Source: CABMGO01 sp964408125
GTDB taxonomy: Archaea > Nanobdellota > Nanobdellia > Pacearchaeales > GW2011-AR1
DNA: 51,526 bases
Direction: 5' to 3'
Assembly (NCBI GenBank): GCA_964408125.1
Contig: CAYOYC010000001.1
Coordinates: forward strand, 1 to 51,526
Each line of letters starts with the position of its first letter. Position 1 is the stretch's first letter. The position numbers and the translations under genes were made by a program. Shown one piece after another: positions 48,290-51,526 of the stretch. Under the pieces are notes generated by a model. It had not been told where the DNA came from. It ran no database searches and saw only the letters and a program-made list of their open reading frames with translations.

Positions 48290-48585
48290 TAAAGGATCAA
48301 AGACCATTAACATACGCTGAAGTTTTAGAATTAGTCGGGGATGGGGAACGGGCAAAAAAGGTAAAAGATTTTATAAAGAAATTTTATAAATTAAAGCCCG
48401 CTGAGTCAAAAAAACTTTTTGAAGAACTGAAGGCATTAGATTTGATGAAGTTAAAAGATGACTATCTTGTTAGCATTGTGAATTTTTTACCGCAAGATGC
48501 CTCTGATTTGATAAAAATATTACCTGATACTTCTTTAGACCAAGAAGAAATAAATAAAATCTTAGACATAGTTAAGAAATATTAA
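48286..48585 (+). CDS. rpoF: DNA-directed RNA polymerase subunit Rpo4 (RpoF)
   Basis: 99 residues. Forms the RNAP stalk with Rpo7. RPLTYAEVLELVGDGE at the N-terminus and the helical HRDC-like half (DYLVSIVNFLPQDASDLIKIL, with SLDQEEINKILDIVKKY) match. ATGA overlap with eL21. Rpl21e-rpoF-DUF655 is the usual archaeal order. Confidence 0.93.
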   Translation: MIKDQRPLTYAEVLELVGDGERAKKVKDFIKKFYKLKPAESKKLFEELKALDLMKLKDDYLVSIVNFLPQDASDLIKILPDTSLDQEEINKILDIVKKY

Positions 48586-48590
48586 TAAAA

Positions 48591-49127
48591 ATGGAAAAAG
48601 AAGAAATCGCTATTGTCTTAGATTATTTACCTTATGGGTATCCTTTGGAAAATAGGACAATGCCTGTTGTTCAGGCTATAGGAAAAAATAACTTTACCCT
48701 CTTACAATTAGTCCCCCGAAGGGGAGTATCGTTTGAATCACAAGAAGAAGTTTATATCGGAGAGGGGAAGAGGGATAAAATCCAATTCATCCAGGGTAGA
48801 TTATTGAGAGAAAAGTTAACTGAAAGCGCAAAGGTACAATTGGCGGAAGTTATTGCAAAGACCGTAATGGGAAAAGAATCACAATTTGTGGATTTTTTCA
48901 ATAAAGCACAAGCTATAAATACCCGTCTTCACCAACTTGAATTACTTCCGGGATTCGGAAAAAAGCATTGTCAATCGGTTCTCGACGAGAGAGACAAAAA
49001 ACCCTTTGAATCAATAGCTGAAATAAAAACTAGAGTATCTGGAATACCTGACCCTCAAAAAGCAATAGAAAAAAGGATTTTTGAGGAATTAACAGAAATA
49101 CAGAGACAAAATTTATTTATAAGATGA
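48591..49127 (+). CDS. DUF655 family protein, nucleic-acid binding
   Basis: 178 residues. Residues 1-70 form the OB-like N-terminal part (AIVLDYLPYGYP, VVQAIGKNNFTLLQLVPRRGV, EEVYIGEGKRDKI); a helix-hairpin-helix follows: LHQLELLPGFGKKHCQSVLDER near residues 113-134 and IKTRVSGIPDP. The family is archaeal, sits between RpoF and KsgA/S13 genes and probably binds RNA. The stop overlaps S13 by ATGA. Confidence 0.92.
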   Translation: MEKEEIAIVLDYLPYGYPLENRTMPVVQAIGKNNFTLLQLVPRRGVSFESQEEVYIGEGKRDKIQFIQGRLLREKLTESAKVQLAEVIAKTVMGKESQFVDFFNKAQAINTRLHQLELLPGFGKKHCQSVLDERDKKPFESIAEIKTRVSGIPDPQKAIEKRIFEELTEIQRQNLFIR

Positions 49128-49693
49128 GCGAAGAAAAACAAATAGAAAAGGAAAAAGCGAAGGACGAAGCAAAAAAGGTAAATCCACATTTGCAAAAGCC
49201 AGAAGAATACGTAAAGTTAGTTAGAATTCTACAAAAGGACATAAGGGGAGACAAAAAACTCTATAGGGGAATTTGTGATATAAAAGGAATTTCTTGGATA
49301 TTCTCTAACGCTGTTTGTACGTTGTTAAAAATAGATAGAAATAAAAAAATTCAAGATTTGACTCCGGAAGAAATTGAGAAAGTTGAAAAATTCATCGAGA
49401 ATCCTGTAGGTATCCCTAGCTTCTTGTTTAATAGAAGAAATGACCGAGACGACGGAGCCGACAAGCACGTTTATGGAGCCGACTTACACCTACAAACTGA
49501 TTTTGATATTAAACGATTAAAGAAAATAAAAGCATACAAGGGAATTAGACATACACTTGGACAGCCAGTGAGGGGACAAAGAACAAAATCACACTTTAGA
49601 AAAAATAAAAATAAAAACGGTAGCGGAACTGTAAATGCAAAACCTACAGCAAAGGCGAAGGCACCTGCACCAAAGAAGGGGGCTAAGAAATAA
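49124..49693 (+). CDS. rps13: Small-subunit ribosomal protein uS13
   Basis: 189 residues. The H2TH core has VRILQKDIRGDKKLYRGICDIKGI (read in parts) and GVPSFLFNRR-like GIPSFLFNRRND; the basic tail KAYKGIRHTLGQPVRGQRTKSH binds rRNA. N-terminal ~20 residues (Lys/Glu) and C-terminal ~25 residues (Ala/Lys/Pro-rich, APAPKKGAKK) are extra compared with most archaea. Confidence 0.94.
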   Translation: MSEEKQIEKEKAKDEAKKVNPHLQKPEEYVKLVRILQKDIRGDKKLYRGICDIKGISWIFSNAVCTLLKIDRNKKIQDLTPEEIEKVEKFIENPVGIPSFLFNRRNDRDDGADKHVYGADLHLQTDFDIKRLKKIKAYKGIRHTLGQPVRGQRTKSHFRKNKNKNGSGTVNAKPTAKAKAPAPKKGAKK

Positions 49694-50178
49694 TGGGAGA
49701 TATTAGAAGAAAACATAATTTACATTCTAGACCAAAGAAAGCATTTGATTCCAATAGGATCGCAGCTGAAAATGATATAAAAAGAAATTACGGATTAAAA
49801 AATAAAAAAGAAATATGGAAGGCGTCTGCAAGAGTTTCAGAGTTAAGAACTAGAGCAAAGAAGTTAATCCCTCAGGGCGATGAGGTGAAAAAAGAATTCT
49901 TTGAAAGATTACAAAGAATAGGCTTGGACGTAAAAGAAATTTCTGATGTTTTAGCGTTGACAAATGAAGCAATATTGAATAGAAGATTACAGACTTTTGT
50001 TTTTAAGAAAGGGCTTGCAAAAACTGTTTTGGAAGCAAGACAATTAATCACACACAAAAATGTATTTGTTGATGGAAGAATTGTAAATATCCCATCATTC
50101 GTTGTAACAAAAGATTTAGAAAATAAAATTAGCTTGAAAGCTAGGCCATTAAAAGCTGAGGAAAAATCAAATGAGTAA
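49693..50178 (+). CDS. rps4: Small-subunit ribosomal protein uS4
   Basis: 161 residues. RRKHNLHSRPKKAFDSNRIA at the N-terminus and the S4 RNA-binding domain: LNRRLQTFVFKKGLAKTVLEA-type NRRLQTFVFKKGLAKTVLEA, RQLITHKNVFVDGRIVNIPS (about residues 98-137). ATG shares the last base of the S13 stop. Confidence 0.95.
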   Translation: MGDIRRKHNLHSRPKKAFDSNRIAAENDIKRNYGLKNKKEIWKASARVSELRTRAKKLIPQGDEVKKEFFERLQRIGLDVKEISDVLALTNEAILNRRLQTFVFKKGLAKTVLEARQLITHKNVFVDGRIVNIPSFVVTKDLENKISLKARPLKAEEKSNE

Positions 50179-50557
50179 AGAAACTGTAAAAACTGGAATA
50201 GTAAACATTTATAGCACTTTTAATAATACAGTTGCGCAACTGACAGATATGGCCGGAAATACTATTGCTAAAATATCTGGTGGAATAATTACAAAACAAG
50301 ATAGATTAAAGGCGAATCCAACTATATCTATGTTTATTGCAAAAAGACTAAAGGAGATTGCAAGAGATTATGAAATAACCGCTTTATATGTTAGAGTCAG
50401 GGGACAAACAACAAGTACTGGGCCGGGACCAGGTGCACACGCTTTAGTAAAAACACTCTCAAAGGAAGGGTTTAGAATAATTAGTATCGCTGACATAACA
50501 AGAGTTCCTCGTGGCGGACCAAAGAAAGGCGGCGGACGTAGGGGTAGAAGAGTTTAA
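50171..50557 (+). CDS. rps11: Small-subunit ribosomal protein uS11
   Basis: 128 residues, normal. GIVNIYSTFNNTVAQLTDMAG, YVRVRGQTTSTGPGPGAHAL and the C-terminal PRGGPKKGGGRRGRRV are strongly conserved. Lies in the 30S platform at the mRNA exit. Starts 8 nt before the S4 stop. Confidence 0.96.
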   Translation: MSKETVKTGIVNIYSTFNNTVAQLTDMAGNTIAKISGGIITKQDRLKANPTISMFIAKRLKEIARDYEITALYVRVRGQTTSTGPGPGAHALVKTLSKEGFRIISIADITRVPRGGPKKGGGRRGRRV

Positions 50558-50581
50558 AAATAAAATTTACAACGTACAAAT

Positions 50582-51289
50582 ATGAAAAAAATAATAAAAA
50601 CGGATGAAAAGATTGTATTTACAACAGATATGAGCTTGACTCTAGCTAATGCTATTAGAAGAAGTGTTAATGAAGTACCCATCTTGGCAATAGAAGAAAT
50701 TGATATTTACAAGAATGATTCTGCTTTATATGACGAGGTTTTAGCTCATAGAATGGCATTAGTTCCATTAAAAAATCAAAAAGTGAAGGAAGGTGATTTT
50801 GTTGAATTGAAGTTAAGCGTTAAGGCGAATAACAAAAAGATTGATGTTTTGTCTGGCGATTTCGGAGAAATGTCTGTTTATGAAGGATTACCATTAACTA
50901 TCTTAGAAAAAGATCAAGAGGTTGAAGTGGTCGCTAAAGCTAAACAGGGAAGAGGGGTTGAACATTCTAAGTTTTCACCTGGATTTATTTATTATAGAAT
51001 ATTAAACGAAATAAAAATAGAAAAAGAAGCAGAGAAAAAACAAGAACTTGCAAGTCTATATCCTGAAGCTTTTACTGTTGAGGCTGGAAAATTAAAGGTT
51101 AAAAACGATTGGGCATTTGATTTAGAAGTTGAGGATTTAAAAGAATTTGATGGCATAAAAGTTACTCCTACAAATGAAATAGTGTTTTTTGTTGAATCTT
51201 GGAAGCAAATAGACGCAGACGAATTATTTGATAGTGCTGTGAAAGCGTTAAATAAGAATCTAGATGAAGTAGCGAAGACGTTAAAGTAG
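50582..51289 (+). CDS. rpoD: DNA-directed RNA polymerase subunit Rpo3 (RpoD), without Fe-S cysteines
   Basis: 235 residues. The dimerisation domain has LTLANAIRRSVNEVPILAIEEIDI and EVLAHRMALVPL; GRGVEHSKFSPGFIYYR is the archaeal D-domain signature. The ferredoxin-like insert of some archaea is replaced by EKEAEKKQELASLYPEAF and the protein contains no cysteine at all, so no [Fe-S] cluster. Partner of Rpo11 in the assembly platform. Twenty-four nt after S11, so probably the same operon. Confidence 0.95.
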   Translation: MKKIIKTDEKIVFTTDMSLTLANAIRRSVNEVPILAIEEIDIYKNDSALYDEVLAHRMALVPLKNQKVKEGDFVELKLSVKANNKKIDVLSGDFGEMSVYEGLPLTILEKDQEVEVVAKAKQGRGVEHSKFSPGFIYYRILNEIKIEKEAEKKQELASLYPEAFTVEAGKLKVKNDWAFDLEVEDLKEFDGIKVTPTNEIVFFVESWKQIDADELFDSAVKALNKNLDEVAKTLK

Positions 51290-51379
51290 ATATTTCCTTT
51301 ATAATTTGTGGTGTTTGGTTGTTTGTTTGTGTTTTAAACAGCGATAGTTTTTTAAGTGATATTAGTGTGAATTTTTTAC

Positions 51380-51462
51380 GGGGAGATGCCGGAGTGGTCA
51401 AACGGGCGACGTTAAGGCCGTCGTAGCTTACGCTTACAGGGGTTCGAGTCCTCTTCTCCCCA
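51380..51462 (+). tRNA. tRNA-Leu with anticodon AAG
   Basis: Acceptor GGGGAGA/TCTCCCC, discriminator A, anticodon stem CGACG/CGTCG with seven-base loop TTAAGGC, which sets the anticodon to AAG. Long variable arm (AGC/GCT stem), T-loop TTCGAGT. Archaea normally read CUY with GAG; an A in position 34 is rare. TTTTTAAG at 51348-51355 is centred about 28 nt upstream. Confidence 0.9.
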
Positions 51463-51486
51463 TAGGGAAAAGATAAATCAAAAGCT

Positions 51487-51494
51487 TTATAAAA
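51487..51494 (+). promoter_or_regulatory. TATA box for a gene beyond the window
   Basis: TTTATAAA in an AGC...AGC context. It predicts a start near 51516, at the right edge; the gene is not visible. Confidence 0.45.
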
Positions 51495-51526
51495 GCAGTT
51501 TAGTAGTAATTTTTATCCTGCGAGCT

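Overview
The window is AT-rich archaeal DNA. The evidence is a complete archaeal ribosomal-protein superoperon (S4e, L32e, L19e, L18, secY), archaeal RNA polymerase subunits (Rpo3, Rpo4, Rpo10), archaeal P0/L12, eL21, aIF1/SUI1, DUF106, DUF655 and AglB-type N-glycosylation. Very compact packing, ATGA-type overlaps, slightly shortened proteins and the AMP phosphorylase / ribose-1,5-bisphosphate isomerase pair suggest a DPANN archaeon of the Pacearchaeota/Woesearchaeota kind. That placement is inference; no 16S rRNA gene is present.

Layout. 1-1.6 kb: a coiled-coil protein fragment, a parvulin isomerase, a small CARF-like protein and a DUF1003 membrane protein. 1.7-3.7 kb: the L1-L10-(unknown 66-aa gene)-L12 operon with a folded 5' leader, followed by a structured intergenic stretch. 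3.9-9.4 kb: an unknown protein, tRNA-Ser(UGA) followed 10 nt later by a membrane-anchored cyclophilin, a YycJ-type metallo-hydrolase, AMP phosphorylase with an AI-2E-family membrane protein, and another unknown. 9.4-23 kb: structured leader, then L3-L4-L23-L2-S19-L22-S3-L29-SUI1-S17-L14-L24-S4e-L5-S14-S8-L6-L32e-L19e-L18-S5-L30-L15, then secY, a 19-codon mini-ORF and DUF106 from a separate promoter. 23-25 kb: R15P isomerase homologue, SpoIIM-type membrane protein, a tiny zinc ribbon. 25-38.3 kb: a surface-glycosylation island with a GlcNAc-1-P transferase, an oligosaccharyltransferase split into two genes, six more sugar-transfer or methyltransferase genes plus one methyltransferase broken by a nonsense codon, two sequon-dense secreted proteins and a Wzx-like flippase. 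38.3-41.2 kb: DUF457-like membrane protein, secD, secF. 41.2-43.1 kb: tRNA-Gly (with intron), tRNA-Leu(UAA), a small membrane protein, a tRNA 5' remnant, a LAGLIDADG homing-endonuclease gene that runs into tRNA-Arg(CCU), and 5S rRNA. 43.1-47.4 kb: Rpo10, a MacB/FtsX-type ABC exporter and a secreted companion. 47.5-51.5 kb: zinc ribbon, HPF-like protein, eL21, Rpo4, DUF655, S13, S4, S11, Rpo3 and an unusual tRNA-Leu with anticodon AAG.

How the parts work together. Most of the window builds the translation and secretion machinery: ribosome, aIF1, tRNAs, 5S, RNAP, SecY, SecDF and the Oxa1/EMC3-like DUF106. The glycosylation island supplies lipid-linked glycan assembly, flipping and transfer to secreted proteins, and two likely acceptors lie inside it. 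AMP phosphorylase and the R15P isomerase homologue are two of the three steps of the AMP-to-3-phosphoglycerate route; form III RuBisCO is not in the window.

Regulation. Nearly every first gene has a TATA element of TTTAWAAA type whose centre lies 25.5 nt before the start codon, implying leaderless mRNAs. This spacing was used to choose several start codons. The two ribosomal operons headed by L1 and L3 are exceptions, with leaders of about 80-105 nt that fold into clear hairpins.
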